DNA of 64,000 nucleotides from Thermoanaerobacter kivui (GTDB taxonomy: Bacteria; Bacillota; Thermoanaerobacteria; Thermoanaerobacterales; Thermoanaerobacteraceae), in NCBI RefSeq assembly GCF_000763575.1, contig NZ_CP009170.1, positions 273,501 through 337,500 on the forward strand. Reading direction: 5' to 3'. A program made the position numbers and the translations under genes. This document shows, piece by piece, positions 43,268-52,968 of the stretch. The notes under the pieces are model-generated. The model saw only the letters and a program-made list of their open reading frames with translations. It had not been told where the DNA came from and did no database searches. Positions within the stretch are counted from its first letter, which is position 1; every line of letters begins with the position of its first letter.

Positions 43268-44260
43268 GTGAAACTGAAAAGAGGTATATATTTTGTTACA
43301 GCTTTTTTGCTGCTTGTTTTCACAATGATTTTATCTATTTCTGCAGGGGTGGTAAAAATACCCCTGCAGGAAATTTTAAATATTTTTTTAGGCGGGGGAA
43401 ATGAAACCTCTAGGACAATAATTCTTAATTTAAGACTTCCAAGAGCTATTGAATCTGCGATTGTAGGTATGGGACTTTCTGTTGTTGGAACATTTTTTCA
43501 AGGGCTTTTGAGAAATCCAATGGCAGACCCTTATGTTTTGGGGATATCTTCAGGAGCAGCTTTTGGCGCTACTATTGCGATAATATTAGGGCTTGGAATA
43601 TTTGGACTGAGTTTTATGGCATTTGTTACTTCTTTAATGACTGTGTTTTTTGTGTACACTATCTCTAGAACTGGCACAAGAGTATCCATGACCACAATGT
43701 TGCTTGCGGGAATAGCCATAAGCGCTTTTATGTCTGCAATTATTTCTCTTATGATGCTTTTAAACCATGATGAGTTTTCGCGAATTGTTTTTTGGACTAT
43801 GGGAGGATTTAGCCTCATAAATTGGAATCATGTGGCTTATTCTACTCCTGTTATATTGATTGGTTCTTTTGTTATGTATGTATTTTCAAGGGATGTAAAT
43901 GCGATATTGACAGGAGAAGAGGTTGCAGAACATTTAGGTGTCAACACAGAATTGGTCAAAAAAATAATTCTTGTGACAGGGTCATTGGTTACTGCAACAG
44001 CGGTATCAGTCGGTGGAATTATAGGTTTTGTTGGTCTTATTGTGCCCCATATATCAAGGCTTATTGTAGGACCTGACAATAGAATTCTTGTACCTTTTAG
44101 TGCTATATCAGGAGCGATATTTTTAACTTTTGCAGACCTATTAGCACGAGTTATTTTAAAACCAATGGAAATTCCAATTGGGATAATTACTGCGGCATTT
44201 GGAGGACCATTCTTTTTGTATCTGTTAATAAAGAGCAAACAAAAAAGTGAAGGAATGTGA
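43268..44260 (+). CDS. btuC: Corrinoid ABC transporter permease
   Basis: A 330-residue FecCD/BtuC-family permease with about ten helices. Typical stretches are LRLPRAIESAIVGMGLSVVG, QGLLRNPMADPYVLGISSGA and GFVGLIVPHISRLIVGPDNR. A GTG starts 1 nt after the btuF stop, with GGAGG 12 nt upstream. It overlaps the upstream region of btuD. Confidence 0.92.
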   Translation: MKLKRGIYFVTAFLLLVFTMILSISAGVVKIPLQEILNIFLGGGNETSRTIILNLRLPRAIESAIVGMGLSVVGTFFQGLLRNPMADPYVLGISSGAAFGATIAIILGLGIFGLSFMAFVTSLMTVFFVYTISRTGTRVSMTTMLLAGIAISAFMSAIISLMMLLNHDEFSRIVFWTMGGFSLINWNHVAYSTPVILIGSFVMYVFSRDVNAILTGEEVAEHLGVNTELVKKIILVTGSLVTATAVSVGGIIGFVGLIVPHISRLIVGPDNRILVPFSAISGAIFLTFADLLARVILKPMEIPIGIITAAFGGPFFLYLLIKSKQKSEGM

Positions 44261-44264
44261 TGAT

Positions 44265-45065
44265 ATGGCTATTTTACAGGTAGATAAATTACATTTTTCT
44301 TATGGGGAAAGGGAAGTTTTAAGAGGGATAGATTTCACCATAAATAAAAGCATAGTGATAGGGATAATTGGTGCAAATGGAAGTGGCAAGACTACACTTT
44401 TAAAGAATATATCAGGGTATTTGACGCCAACCTATGGTAATGTCTTTGTGTTAGGGAAAAATATAAAAGACTTTACTATAAAAGAAAAGGCAAAATATAT
44501 AGGTTATGTGCCTCAAGATATAGTTTACGACTTTGAATTTAGCTGTTATGACGTAGTAATGATGGGAAGAATTCCTTATCTTAAAAGGTTTCAGTCGGAG
44601 AAAAAAGAGGACAGAGATATTGTAAGAGAGTGCATGGAAATTACAAATACATGGCAGTTTAAAGACAAAAGCATAAAAGAGTTAAGCGGCGGTGAGAGGC
44701 AAAGAGTGTATATAGCGAGGGCATTAGCACAAAAAGCTCGAATTTTACTCATGGATGAGCCAGTTTCTCACCTTGATATAAAATACCAAGTTGAAATACT
44801 ATCTCTTGTAAAAGATTTATCTTTAAAAGGAATACTTGTAATTGTTGTGCTTCACGATATTAACCTTGCTTCACAGTTTTGTGATGAGATTTTCATTATG
44901 AAAGAAGGCAAAATAATAGCATCTGGATCTCCCAGAAATGTTTTAACATTGAACAACATAAAGTCTGCCTTTTCAATAGAGGTGGAAGTATTTGAAAATC
45001 CCATCACCCATATTCCTTACGTCATTCCCTCATTAAATGGAAAGGAGCAACTCAAAGTTGTGTAA
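44265..45065 (+). CDS. btuD: Corrinoid ABC transporter ATP-binding protein
   Basis: A 266-residue ABC ATPase. Walker A is GANGSGKTT, the signature LSGGERQRV, Walker B LLMDEPVSHLD and the switch LHD. The ATG at 44265 is preferred; GTG-rich sequence upstream carries AAGGAATGTGATG. It completes BtuFCD for corrinoid uptake and replaces the decayed copy at 39.6 kb. Confidence 0.91.
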   Translation: MAILQVDKLHFSYGEREVLRGIDFTINKSIVIGIIGANGSGKTTLLKNISGYLTPTYGNVFVLGKNIKDFTIKEKAKYIGYVPQDIVYDFEFSCYDVVMMGRIPYLKRFQSEKKEDRDIVRECMEITNTWQFKDKSIKELSGGERQRVYIARALAQKARILLMDEPVSHLDIKYQVEILSLVKDLSLKGILVIVVLHDINLASQFCDEIFIMKEGKIIASGSPRNVLTLNNIKSAFSIEVEVFENPITHIPYVIPSLNGKEQLKVV

Positions 45066-46440
45066 AGCTGTGATGATTGCAGGCACCCATTCAGGGGTAG
45101 GTAAAACTACTGTAAGCCTTGGTCTTATGGGAGTGCTATCAAAAAGATATAAAGTTCAGCCTTTTAAAGTAGGTCCAGATTATATAGATGCTGCGTATCA
45201 CCGATATGTCACAGGGAATTTTTCCTGCAATCTGGATTTGTACATGTTGGGTGAACAAAACCTTAAATCGCTTTTTTACAAAAATGCCTGTAATGCTGAT
45301 ATTTCTGTAATTGAAGGCGTTATGGGGATGTACGATGGAGTTGATACTACAAAAAAGGGAAGCAGTGCTGATATTGCAAAGATTTTAGATATTCCTGTAA
45401 TTTTAGTTGTGGATGCCTCTTCTATGGCGACAAGTGTATCAGCCTTAATAATGGGATATATGCACTACGACAGGGAAGTAAAAATTGCGGGGGTAATATT
45501 AAATAAAGTTGGAAGCGAAAAGCACTATACCCTTTTGAAAGAATGCATAAAAAGAGATTTGGGTATCGAGGTTTTTGGTTATCTTCCAAAGGATGCAAAA
45601 TTAGATTTGCCAGAAAGGCACTTAGGCCTTGTACCGATATATGAGATGCCAGAAATTAAACACAAGTTTGATGCTCTATGTGATCATATTGAAAAATACA
45701 TTGATATAGAAAAGATTCTCAATGTTGATGCGATTGAGTGTTCAAATACTTTTAGAGACACAACTGGGAAGCACCATGATTTAAAAAGGGTAATAATAGG
45801 GTATGCGTTTGATGAGGCTTTTAACTTTTATTACAGAGAGGGATTACAAGTTTTTGAAGAAATGGGTGCAGAGCTTGTACCCTTTAGTCCTCTTACGGAT
45901 TATAAGCTGCCAGACGGAATATCGGGTTTATACATAGGAGGAGGGTTTCCAGAGGTTTTTGCAGAAAAACTAAGTAAAAACGAAAAAATGTTAAAGTCGG
46001 TTAAAGATGTAATAGATGCTGGTATGCCTGTATATGCAGAGTGTGGCGGCTTTATGTATCTCACAAAAAGCATAACAGATTTAGAGGGAAATACGTTTAA
46101 CATGGCAGGTGTTTACGATTTTGAAACTGTTATGACAAAAAGGCTTCAGAGATTTGGCTATGTTGAGGCAGAAGTTATTGAAGATAACATCCTTTTTAGA
46201 AAAGGAGACAAAATAAAAGGACATGAGTTTCACCACTCAATAATAAAAGGTTTTTCACAGAAAGCCTCATACGTTGTGCATAAACCGGGAAAAGAAGAGG
46301 CTTGGGAATGTGGATTTATGCATAAAAATTGCCTCGCGACGTATGTTCACATAAATTTATACACATATAGAGAAGCTGTCAAGAGATTTGTTGGTAAATG
46401 CCTTCAATACCAAAACTTAAACGCTTTTCAGGAGGATTAA
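45058..46440 (+). CDS. cbiA: Cobyrinic acid a,c-diamide synthase
   Basis: A 460-residue amidotransferase. The P-loop is [20 protein letters not shown] at the N-terminus. The glutaminase-like domain has [16 protein letters not shown] and the nucleophile Cys in [10 protein letters not shown]. It amidates the a and c side chains. A TTG at 45058, 10 nt after AAAGGAG, is the likely start; it lies in the last codons of btuD. ATG 45037 (upstream of the site) and ATG 45073 are alternatives. Confidence 0.92.
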   Translation: MCKAVMIAGTHSGVGKTTVSLGLMGVLSKRYKVQPFKVGPDYIDAAYHRYVTGNFSCNLDLYMLGEQNLKSLFYKNACNADISVIEGVMGMYDGVDTTKKGSSADIAKILDIPVILVVDASSMATSVSALIMGYMHYDREVKIAGVILNKVGSEKHYTLLKECIKRDLGIEVFGYLPKDAKLDLPERHLGLVPIYEMPEIKHKFDALCDHIEKYIDIEKILNVDAIECSNTFRDTTGKHHDLKRVIIGYAFDEAFNFYYREGLQVFEEMGAELVPFSPLTDYKLPDGISGLYIGGGFPEVFAEKLSKNEKMLKSVKDVIDAGMPVYAECGGFMYLTKSITDLEGNTFNMAGVYDFETVMTKRLQRFGYVEAEVIEDNILFRKGDKIKGHEFHHSIIKGFSQKASYVVHKPGKEEAWECGFMHKNCLATYVHINLYTYREAVKRFVGKCLQYQNLNAFQED

Positions 46441-46441
46441 T

Positions 46442-47965
46442 ATGGCACTTAAATTGATGATACAAGGGACTGCATCTTCTGTGGGCAAAAGCTTGTTGGT
46501 TGCCGCTTTTTGCAGGATTTTCAAGCAGGATGGTTACAGAGTAGCCCCTTTTAAGTCCCAAAACATGGCTTTAAATTCCTATATAACCGATGAAGGTTTG
46601 GAAATGGGAAGAGCGCAAGTTATGCAGGCGGAAGCGGCAGGAGTTAAGCCTTCTTATCACATGAATCCAATCCTTTTAAAGCCCAGCTCTGATAGAATGA
46701 GTCAGGTGATTTTAAGAGGCAAAGTTTATAAAAACATGTCTGCAACTGAATACCACAAGTTTAAGCCTGAACTTTTAAAGTTTATTAAAGAGGACTTTGA
46801 TATTCTTGCAAAACAAAGTGACATTATTGTCATAGAAGGTGCTGGAAGTCCTGCGGAAATAAATTTAAGGGATAGAGATATTGTAAACATGGGTATGGCA
46901 GAGATGACAAATGCGCCAGTACTTCTTGTAGGAGATATTGATAAAGGCGGTGTATTTGCCTCAATTGCTGGCACTTTACTTCTTTTAAATGAAGATGAGA
47001 GAAGGCGCATTGAAGGTGTAATTATAAACAAGTTTAGAGGAGACATAGAAATATTAAAACCGGGTTTAAGGATGTTAGAAGACATTGTACACAAAAAAGT
47101 TTTAGGTGTTGTTCCTTATGTTGATGTGCACGTTGATGAAGAGGATGGTGCGACAGACAGATTCTATCGCACAAATGCTAAAGGAGATGTAGAGATTGCG
47201 GTTATAAATCTTCCTCACATATCAAATTTTACAGATTTTGAACCTCTTGCTAAAATTCCTGGAGTTAAGCTGCGGTATGTAAATAAAGGGGAAAGGATAA
47301 ATGATTGTGATGTAGTTATAATTCCAGGGACAAAAAACACAATTGGAGATTTGCAAGTACTAAAACAATATAAGCTTGACGAGGAAATTTTTGAATTGCG
47401 AAAAAAGGGGAAATTTATAGTTGGCATTTGTGGGGGCTATCAGATGTTGGGTAAAAGCATTAAAGACCCTAATCAAATTGAAAGTTCTCTTAAAGAAATT
47501 GAAGGGCTCGGACTTCTTAACATTGATACAGTAATTGAAACTGAAAAGACGACGACTCAGGTGAAAGCAGTTGTTTTAGATAATTTGCCTCAAGTATTGT
47601 TATCTCTTAGAAATATTATTGTAGAAGGATATGAAATACACATGGGCAAAAGTCGCATTTTTGAGGATTCTAAACCTTTTTCAGTGATAACTTATAGAAA
47701 TGGAGAAAAAATTGAAGTCTATGACGGTTGTGTAAGCGATGATGGAAAAGTGTTTGGGACTTATATACACGGGATTTTTGAAAACAGAGAGTTTGTCAGA
47801 GAATTTATAAATATTGTGAGAAAATCAAAAGGACTTTCTCCTGTAGATGAAATTATTGATTACAAAGAGTTTAAAGAAAGAGAATATGATAGGCTTGCTG
47901 ATATTGTAAGAAAAAGTATCGACATGAAAGAAGTCTATGAAATTATGGAAAGGTATAGGGATTGA
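46442..47965 (+). CDS. cbiP: Adenosylcobyric acid synthase
   Basis: A 507-residue amidotransferase adding four amides (b, d, e, g). The N-terminus [20 protein letters not shown], the nearby [15 protein letters not shown], and the glutaminase Cys in [12 protein letters not shown] are diagnostic. AGGAGG precedes the ATG, 1 nt after the cbiA stop. Confidence 0.95.
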   Translation: MALKLMIQGTASSVGKSLLVAAFCRIFKQDGYRVAPFKSQNMALNSYITDEGLEMGRAQVMQAEAAGVKPSYHMNPILLKPSSDRMSQVILRGKVYKNMSATEYHKFKPELLKFIKEDFDILAKQSDIIVIEGAGSPAEINLRDRDIVNMGMAEMTNAPVLLVGDIDKGGVFASIAGTLLLLNEDERRRIEGVIINKFRGDIEILKPGLRMLEDIVHKKVLGVVPYVDVHVDEEDGATDRFYRTNAKGDVEIAVINLPHISNFTDFEPLAKIPGVKLRYVNKGERINDCDVVIIPGTKNTIGDLQVLKQYKLDEEIFELRKKGKFIVGICGGYQMLGKSIKDPNQIESSLKEIEGLGLLNIDTVIETEKTTTQVKAVVLDNLPQVLLSLRNIIVEGYEIHMGKSRIFEDSKPFSVITYRNGEKIEVYDGCVSDDGKVFGTYIHGIFENREFVREFINIVRKSKGLSPVDEIIDYKEFKEREYDRLADIVRKSIDMKEVYEIMERYRD

Positions 47966-48903
47966 TGGAAGTGGTATTAGCCTACATTTTGGATTTGTTA
48001 ATAGGAGACCCTGAAGGGTATCCTCATCCTGTAAGAATTATAGGCAGAATGATATCGAGTGTGGAAAGTATACTCAGAAAGTATGCTAAAAGCGGTAAAG
48101 TTTTAAAAATAGCAGGTTTTATACTGTGTGGATTTACAGTAAGTGTAGCATTTGTGACAACATACGCGCTTCTTTATATTGCAGGGTTGATTAGCCTGTA
48201 TTTGAAGTATGCGTTAAATGTTTTAATCATATATACCTGCCTTGCGACAAAAGACCTTGGTAAAGCTGCGGGAAAGGTGTATGAGGAGTTGTCAAAAGAC
48301 GATATAGTTGAAGCGAGGAAAAAATTATCTCTTATAGTTAGTAGGGATACAGAGAGGCTTGATATAGAGGGCATATCCAGAGGGGCAATAGAAACAGTTG
48401 CAGAGAATATATCAGACGGCATAATAGCGCCTATGTTTTACGCATTTATAGGGGGTGCGCCGTTGGCTATTTTTTATAAAGCGGCAAGCACTCTTGATTC
48501 CATGGTAGGTTATAAAAATGAAAAATACATTGATTTAGGATTTGCCTCTGCAAAACTTGACGACATATTAAATTTCATCCCTGCACGCATAACAGGCTTT
48601 CTCATTGCTGTGTCAGCTTTTCTCATGGGTTATGACTGTAAAAACAGTTGGAGGATTTTTTTAAGAGACAGATTAAAACATCAAAGCCCAAACAGCGCCC
48701 ACGGGGAAGCGGCAGTTGCCGGGGCTTTAAATATACAACTGGGAGGTCTCAACTATTACTTTGGAAAGCCTGAAATTAAACCAACTATTGGGGATAGAAA
48801 AGAAAAAATTACTCCACAGCACATAAAAGACAGCATCAAAATAATGTACATGACTTCATTTTTGGGGCTTATAGTATTTTATATAGGGAGGGAATTGATA
48901 TGA
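47965..48903 (+). CDS. cbiB: Adenosylcobinamide-phosphate synthase
   Basis: A 312-residue membrane protein attaching (R)-1-aminopropanol phosphate to cobyric acid. It begins with the signature AYILDLLIGDPEGYPHPVR. Further family stretches are ISRGAIETVAENISDGIIAP, FYKAASTLDSMVGYKNEKY and QSPNSAHGEAAVAGAL. The ATG at 47965 shares one base with the cbiP stop. Confidence 0.94.
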   Translation: MEVVLAYILDLLIGDPEGYPHPVRIIGRMISSVESILRKYAKSGKVLKIAGFILCGFTVSVAFVTTYALLYIAGLISLYLKYALNVLIIYTCLATKDLGKAAGKVYEELSKDDIVEARKKLSLIVSRDTERLDIEGISRGAIETVAENISDGIIAPMFYAFIGGAPLAIFYKAASTLDSMVGYKNEKYIDLGFASAKLDDILNFIPARITGFLIAVSAFLMGYDCKNSWRIFLRDRLKHQSPNSAHGEAAVAGALNIQLGGLNYYFGKPEIKPTIGDRKEKITPQHIKDSIKIMYMTSFLGLIVFYIGRELI

Positions 48904-49385
48904 AAGAAAAAGCAAATACATTAAAAAATGTCAAAATTCTTACTCTTGTTGCCATGCTTATAGCCTTAAGTGCTGTAGGTGCCCTTGTAAAAGTTTTTAA
49001 TACAGTTGCCTTTGACTCAATGCCAGGGTATTTTGCTGCGCTATACCTTGGAGCGGGGTATGGAGCCCTTGTGATAAGCTTAGGCCACCTGCTCACAGCA
49101 ATCACTTCTGGATTTCCTTTAGGCCTTACAAACCACTTATACATAGCAGTGCAAATGGCAGTATACGCCTATTTATTTAGATTTTTTTATCAAAAGTTCA
49201 ATATTTATATTGCTGTAATTGGTGCTACCATATTAAATGGCCCTGTTGCAGCCCTTTTGATGGTGCCTATATTCGGATGGGGATTTTTTGCGGCATGGGT
49301 ACTTCCCCTAACAATTGCGTCATTTGCAAATGTATTTCTTGCAGCATTAATTTACAAAGCGATACCGAAAAGGAGTAGGGAATAA
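48900..49385 (+). CDS. cblT: ECF transporter S-component, probable alpha-ribazole transporter CblT
   Basis: A 161-residue membrane protein with about five helices and an ECF S-component look: LTLVAMLIALSAVGALVKVF at the start, MPGYFAALYLGAGYGALVIS, GHLLTAITSGFPLGLTNHLY. It overlaps cbiB by ATGA. The next gene is a CblS-like kinase. The CblT-CblS pair in Listeria and Geobacillus imports and phosphorylates alpha-ribazole (established). The specificity here is inferred from context; cobinamide or cobalt are less likely alternatives. Confidence 0.75.
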   Translation: MKEKANTLKNVKILTLVAMLIALSAVGALVKVFNTVAFDSMPGYFAALYLGAGYGALVISLGHLLTAITSGFPLGLTNHLYIAVQMAVYAYLFRFFYQKFNIYIAVIGATILNGPVAALLMVPIFGWGFFAAWVLPLTIASFANVFLAALIYKAIPKRSRE

Positions 49386-49388
49386 AAA

Positions 49389-50120
49389 GTGATTGAGAGA
49401 TACAGAGATTTAGTGATAATTTATGAAAATGATGTGGCATATGTGATATCTTGTGACAGCCTCGGAGCAATAGGGAATAAAGAGCATGATGTATTAAAAG
49501 TTGATGAAGAGATTGTAGGGAGGACTACTGTAAAAGTAGCTCTTTCGGAGGCTTTATGTGTAGGAGCAAAGCCTCTTGTTATATCAGATACTTTATCTGT
49601 TGAAATGAATCCCACAGGAGAAAAAATTTTAAGAGGCATAAAAAGTGAGCTTGAGGAGAACGGGCTTTTAGACATAGTTTTTACAGGAAGTACTGAAGAA
49701 AATTTCCCCACATCTATGACAGGTATAGGGATTACAGTAATAGCAAAAGCAAATGTTTGTGATTTAAAGATAAAAAAAGTTAAAGCAGGTTTGCATGTTT
49801 CTCTTTTAGGATATCCCCGCGTGGGAAGTGAAGTCTTAAGCTCAAACGATGTGCTTACATTGAAAGACTATGTAAAAATTTCTAACTCTAAAAAAATAAT
49901 AGAAGCAATACCGGTGGGTTCAAAAGGGATAAAATATGAAATTGGCATATTAGAGAAAATATCGGGATTAAAGGTGGAGGCGAATTTTCCACAACATCTT
50001 GATGTATTAAAATCAGGAGGTCCTTCTACCTGCTGCCTTGTAGTCCACAGCGAAGAAGATACAGCATCTATTAAAAGACTGACAGACAAACCTTTAACAT
50101 ATATTGGAAATCTAATTTAG
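49389..50120 (+). CDS. cblS: AIR-synthase-like kinase, probable alpha-ribazole kinase CblS
   Basis: A 243-residue protein of the PurM/ThiL superfamily: ISCDSLGAIGNKEHDVLKVD at the N-terminus, ALSEALCVGAKPLVISDTLS after it, and FPTSMTGIGITVIAK. CblS phosphorylates alpha-ribazole to alpha-ribazole phosphate, bypassing CobT. Start is a GTG with AAAGGAG some 13 nt upstream. Its place after an S-component gene in a cobalamin operon lacking cobT strongly supports CblS. Confidence 0.78.
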   Translation: MIERYRDLVIIYENDVAYVISCDSLGAIGNKEHDVLKVDEEIVGRTTVKVALSEALCVGAKPLVISDTLSVEMNPTGEKILRGIKSELEENGLLDIVFTGSTEENFPTSMTGIGITVIAKANVCDLKIKKVKAGLHVSLLGYPRVGSEVLSSNDVLTLKDYVKISNSKKIIEAIPVGSKGIKYEIGILEKISGLKVEANFPQHLDVLKSGGPSTCCLVVHSEEDTASIKRLTDKPLTYIGNLI

Positions 50121-50143
50121 GGTAAAGGAAAGAAGGTGTTTCA

Positions 50144-51229
50144 ATGAAGCCTTATGAGCATGGCGGAAATGTTTATGACTATGAAGGAGAAATAATTGAT
50201 TTTAGCTCAAATATAAATCCTCTTGGGGTGCCGGAATGGGTTTTTGATATTATCAAAAAAGTTGATTTGACAAAATATCCGGATATAAAATATCGAAAAC
50301 TTAAAAAGGCGATTTCACAGTATGTGGGGTATTCGCAAGAAAATATAATTGTTGGGAATGGTGCGGCAGAGCTTATACACCTTTTTGTGAGAGCATTTAA
50401 GGTGAAGAGACCTCTCATTCCATCTCCTGCTTTTTTGGAATATGAAAGGGCAGTTAACATAAACGGTGGTGAACCGATATATTTCAGGCTGGAAGAAGAC
50501 TATGGGTTTAAAGTAAATCTTGCAAAACTTCTTTCACAAATGGAAGAGGCGGATGCTTTAATCATTGGGAATCCCAACAATCCTACAGGACAAGCCATAA
50601 TAAGAGAAGAAATAGGAATTTTATTAAAAAAAGCAGAGATTTTGAACATACCTGTCATGATAGATGAAGCTTTTATTGAATTTATGAAGGACTACAAAAA
50701 CTATGAAGCTTTGCCCCTTATAAAAAGACACAATAAATTGTTTGTTGTAAGAGCTGTAACAAAATTTTTCGGTATGCCAGGAGTGAGATTAGGGTATGGA
50801 ATTGGAAGTCCTTCTTTAATACAAAAGTTAGAAGAGCACAAAGAACCTTGGACAGTAAATACCTTTGCAGAGGCGATAGGAAGAGAATTATTTAAAGACA
50901 AAACTTATATAGAAAAGACGAGAGAATATATCCACAGAGAAATAGACTATATGCTTTATGCTTTAAGAAAAATTGATTATTTAGTTGCTTTTGATACAAA
51001 AGTAAATTTCCTATTATTGAAGCTAAAAACGGGAAGCGTAGATGACCTTAAACAAATGCTTTTAAAAAGAGGAATTCTTATAAGAGATGCTTCTAATTTT
51101 AGATACCTCGACAAAAGCTTTTTTAGGGTTGCTATAAAAAAGCGCCAAGAGAATGAAAAACTTTTACAATCTCTTGAAGAAATAAATATGAAAAACCTGA
51201 TGGAAAATAAAGAAAGGGTTGTAATATAG
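50144..51229 (+). CDS. cobD: L-threonine-O-3-phosphate decarboxylase
   Basis: A 361-residue class I/II aminotransferase-fold PLP enzyme making (R)-1-aminopropanol phosphate. It begins with the CobD-type HGGNVYDYEGEIIDFSSNIN. IGNPNNPTGQ and the PLP-Lys region VRAVTKFFGMPGVRLGYGIG follow. Histidinol-phosphate aminotransferases are similar, but the N-terminus and operon favour CobD. AAGAAGGTG precedes the ATG. Confidence 0.9.
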   Translation: MKPYEHGGNVYDYEGEIIDFSSNINPLGVPEWVFDIIKKVDLTKYPDIKYRKLKKAISQYVGYSQENIIVGNGAAELIHLFVRAFKVKRPLIPSPAFLEYERAVNINGGEPIYFRLEEDYGFKVNLAKLLSQMEEADALIIGNPNNPTGQAIIREEIGILLKKAEILNIPVMIDEAFIEFMKDYKNYEALPLIKRHNKLFVVRAVTKFFGMPGVRLGYGIGSPSLIQKLEEHKEPWTVNTFAEAIGRELFKDKTYIEKTREYIHREIDYMLYALRKIDYLVAFDTKVNFLLLKLKTGSVDDLKQMLLKRGILIRDASNFRYLDKSFFRVAIKKRQENEKLLQSLEEINMKNLMENKERVVI

Positions 51230-51784
51230 ATGAAGCTTATTATGGTTACAGGCGGTGCACGGTCTGGAAAAAGTGAATTTGCTGAAGAATTGGCTTTAAA
51301 AGAAGGAGGAGACAATGTCCTCTACATAGCTACTTCTATTCCTTTTGATGAAGAAATGAAGGAAAGAATTAAAAGGCATAAAGAAAGAAGGCCACCTTCA
51401 TGGGAGACAAAAGAAGCGTACAAAAATTTATATGAAGTAATATCGAAAAGCAGTGCTAAAGTTGTATTAATTGATTGCCTTACAGTTATGATTACAAATT
51501 TTTTAATGGAAGTCGATTTGATGTGGGAAAAGGCAAATATAGAGGAAATTGATAAAATAGAAAGTCAAATTGCCGCTGAAGTGGAAAAAATTTTGAAAGC
51601 TAAAAAAGTTTTTAAAGGAGATATAATCCTTGTGACAAATGAAGTAGGGATGGGATTAGTGCCAGAATACAAACTGGGCAGGATATTTAGAGATATAGCA
51701 GGCAGGATGAATAAAAAAGTGGCGGAGGCTGCAGATGAGGTTTATTTGATGGTGTCAGGAATACCGCTTAAAATAAAGGGATGA
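51230..51784 (+). CDS. cobU: Adenosylcobinamide kinase / guanylyltransferase
   Basis: A 184-residue bifunctional enzyme. The P-loop is VTGGARSGKSEFAEELAL; YIATSIPFDEEMKERIKRHK, RRPPSWETKEA and VTNEVGMGLVPEYKLGRIFR are CobU signatures. It makes GDP-cobinamide. The ATG directly follows the cobD stop. The usual next gene, cobS, is absent; a dispersed repeat follows instead. Confidence 0.95.
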   Translation: MKLIMVTGGARSGKSEFAEELALKEGGDNVLYIATSIPFDEEMKERIKRHKERRPPSWETKEAYKNLYEVISKSSAKVVLIDCLTVMITNFLMEVDLMWEKANIEEIDKIESQIAAEVEKILKAKKVFKGDIILVTNEVGMGLVPEYKLGRIFRDIAGRMNKKVAEAADEVYLMVSGIPLKIKG

Positions 51785-51811
51785 TTGAAGGGGATGCAAT
51801 ATTTTATTGTC

Positions 51812-51878
51812 ATGACCTAAAGCGCAAGCGAAGCCGTGAGGGTAAGCGAAGGGGTGCAAAGGACGTCGAAGAATCTCA
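51812..51878. repeat. Dispersed CGAAGAATCTC-type intergenic repeat
   Basis: The interval between cobU and cbiX carries TGTCATGACC, AAGCGAAGCCGTGAGGGTAA and CGTCGAAGAATCTCAGACC. This resembles the GTCATTCTGAGCG...GAAGAATCTC repeat common in intergenic DNA of many Firmicutes and other bacteria. It interrupts an otherwise tightly packed operon without a terminator or promoter. Confidence 0.5.
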
Positions 51879-51917
51879 GACCATAGAGGAATACTTCAAA
51901 AAAGAGGAGAGATTTTT

Positions 51918-52283
51918 ATGGAAAAAGCATTACTCATAATAGCACATGGAAGTCGCATTGAAAAAACGCGAGAGGTGGTATACAAAGTTATAGATAGGAT
52001 AAAGAGCCTAAAGAAATACAAAGACGTGAAAGCAGGGTTTATGGAATTTAACGAGCCTGATATATCTACCTCTATAAAAGAGTTTGTAGAAGAAGGAATT
52101 TATGACATCATTGCAGTTCCAATGTTTTTATTTGAAGGGAACCATATACTGCACGACATACCTGAGGTTTTTGAAAAAGAAAAAGAAAAATATCCGGGGC
52201 TTTCCATTAAGTTTGCAAGGTCTATTGGCTATGATGACAGGATTGCGGACATAATACTTGAAAGGGCGCAAGAGATAGAATAA
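51918..52283 (+). CDS. cbiX: Sirohydrochlorin cobaltochelatase, short CbiX form
   Basis: A 121-residue single-domain chelatase, half the length of common bacterial CbiX or SirB. Active-site His residues lie in IIAHGSRIEKTREV and FEGNHILHDIPEVF. It inserts cobalt into sirohydrochlorin, the first committed step of the anaerobic route, and would work as a homodimer. The short form is best known from archaea. It might also serve siroheme by inserting iron. GAGGAGAG precedes the ATG. Confidence 0.88.
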   Translation: MEKALLIIAHGSRIEKTREVVYKVIDRIKSLKKYKDVKAGFMEFNEPDISTSIKEFVEEGIYDIIAVPMFLFEGNHILHDIPEVFEKEKEKYPGLSIKFARSIGYDDRIADIILERAQEIE

Positions 52284-52312
52284 AATTTACTTAAAGGAAA
52301 GGATTGTTTTTC

Positions 52313-52936
52313 ATGAGCTATATTACTGACCCTAAAGAGATTGAAAAAAGAAGCTTTGAAATAATAAGCCAAAATATTGATGAGACAAAGTTTGAAAAAA
52401 GAGAACTTATGATTGTAAAAAGGGTTATCCACACAACAGCAGACTTTGACTTTGCTGACATAATAAAAATCTCTGATGGGGCAATAGATGCGGGTTTAAA
52501 AGCGCTAAAAGAAGGAAGTACAATTGTCACAGATACAAAAATGGTTGAAGCAGGAATAAACAAAAAGGCTTTAAAATCTATAGGAGCAAGTGTTAAATGT
52601 TATATTGATATGCCACAAGTAGAGGAGCTTTCAAAAACGTACGCCATTACAAGGTCAATGGCATCAATGGTTATAGCTTCAAAAGATAAAAAAAATAAAA
52701 TATTTGCCATTGGCAATGCCCCAACAGCCCTTTTTAAACTTTGTGAACTTGTAAATTCTGGTGAAATAAAGCCTTACCTTGTAATTGGCGTTCCTGTTGG
52801 TTTTGTTGGAGCACAAGAAGCAAAAGAAGAAGTGAAAAAACTTGGAATTCCTTATATCATAACAGAAGGTAGAAAAGGTGGAAGCACAATAGCGGCTGCT
52901 ATAGTTAATGCTCTTTTGTACATGATATATAATTAA
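52313..52936 (+). CDS. cbiC: Cobalt-precorrin-8 methylmutase
   Basis: A 207-residue enzyme moving the C11 methyl to C12. The catalytic His lies in VKRVIHTTADFDFADIIKIS. VTDTKMVEAGINKKAL, TRSMASMVIA, AIGNAPTALFKLCELVNSG and VPVGFVGAQEAKEEVKKLG are typical. ATG 52313 follows AAAGGAAAGG. Confidence 0.96.
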   Translation: MSYITDPKEIEKRSFEIISQNIDETKFEKRELMIVKRVIHTTADFDFADIIKISDGAIDAGLKALKEGSTIVTDTKMVEAGINKKALKSIGASVKCYIDMPQVEELSKTYAITRSMASMVIASKDKKNKIFAIGNAPTALFKLCELVNSGEIKPYLVIGVPVGFVGAQEAKEEVKKLGIPYIITEGRKGGSTIAAAIVNALLYMIYN

Positions 52937-52968
52937 TGCAAATGACAGGTGCAAAAGTGGGTGAAATT

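Noticed and set aside
43822-44238. Open frames overlapping btuC in other frames
   Set aside because: They are shadows of a well-conserved permease gene and lack ribosome binding sites.
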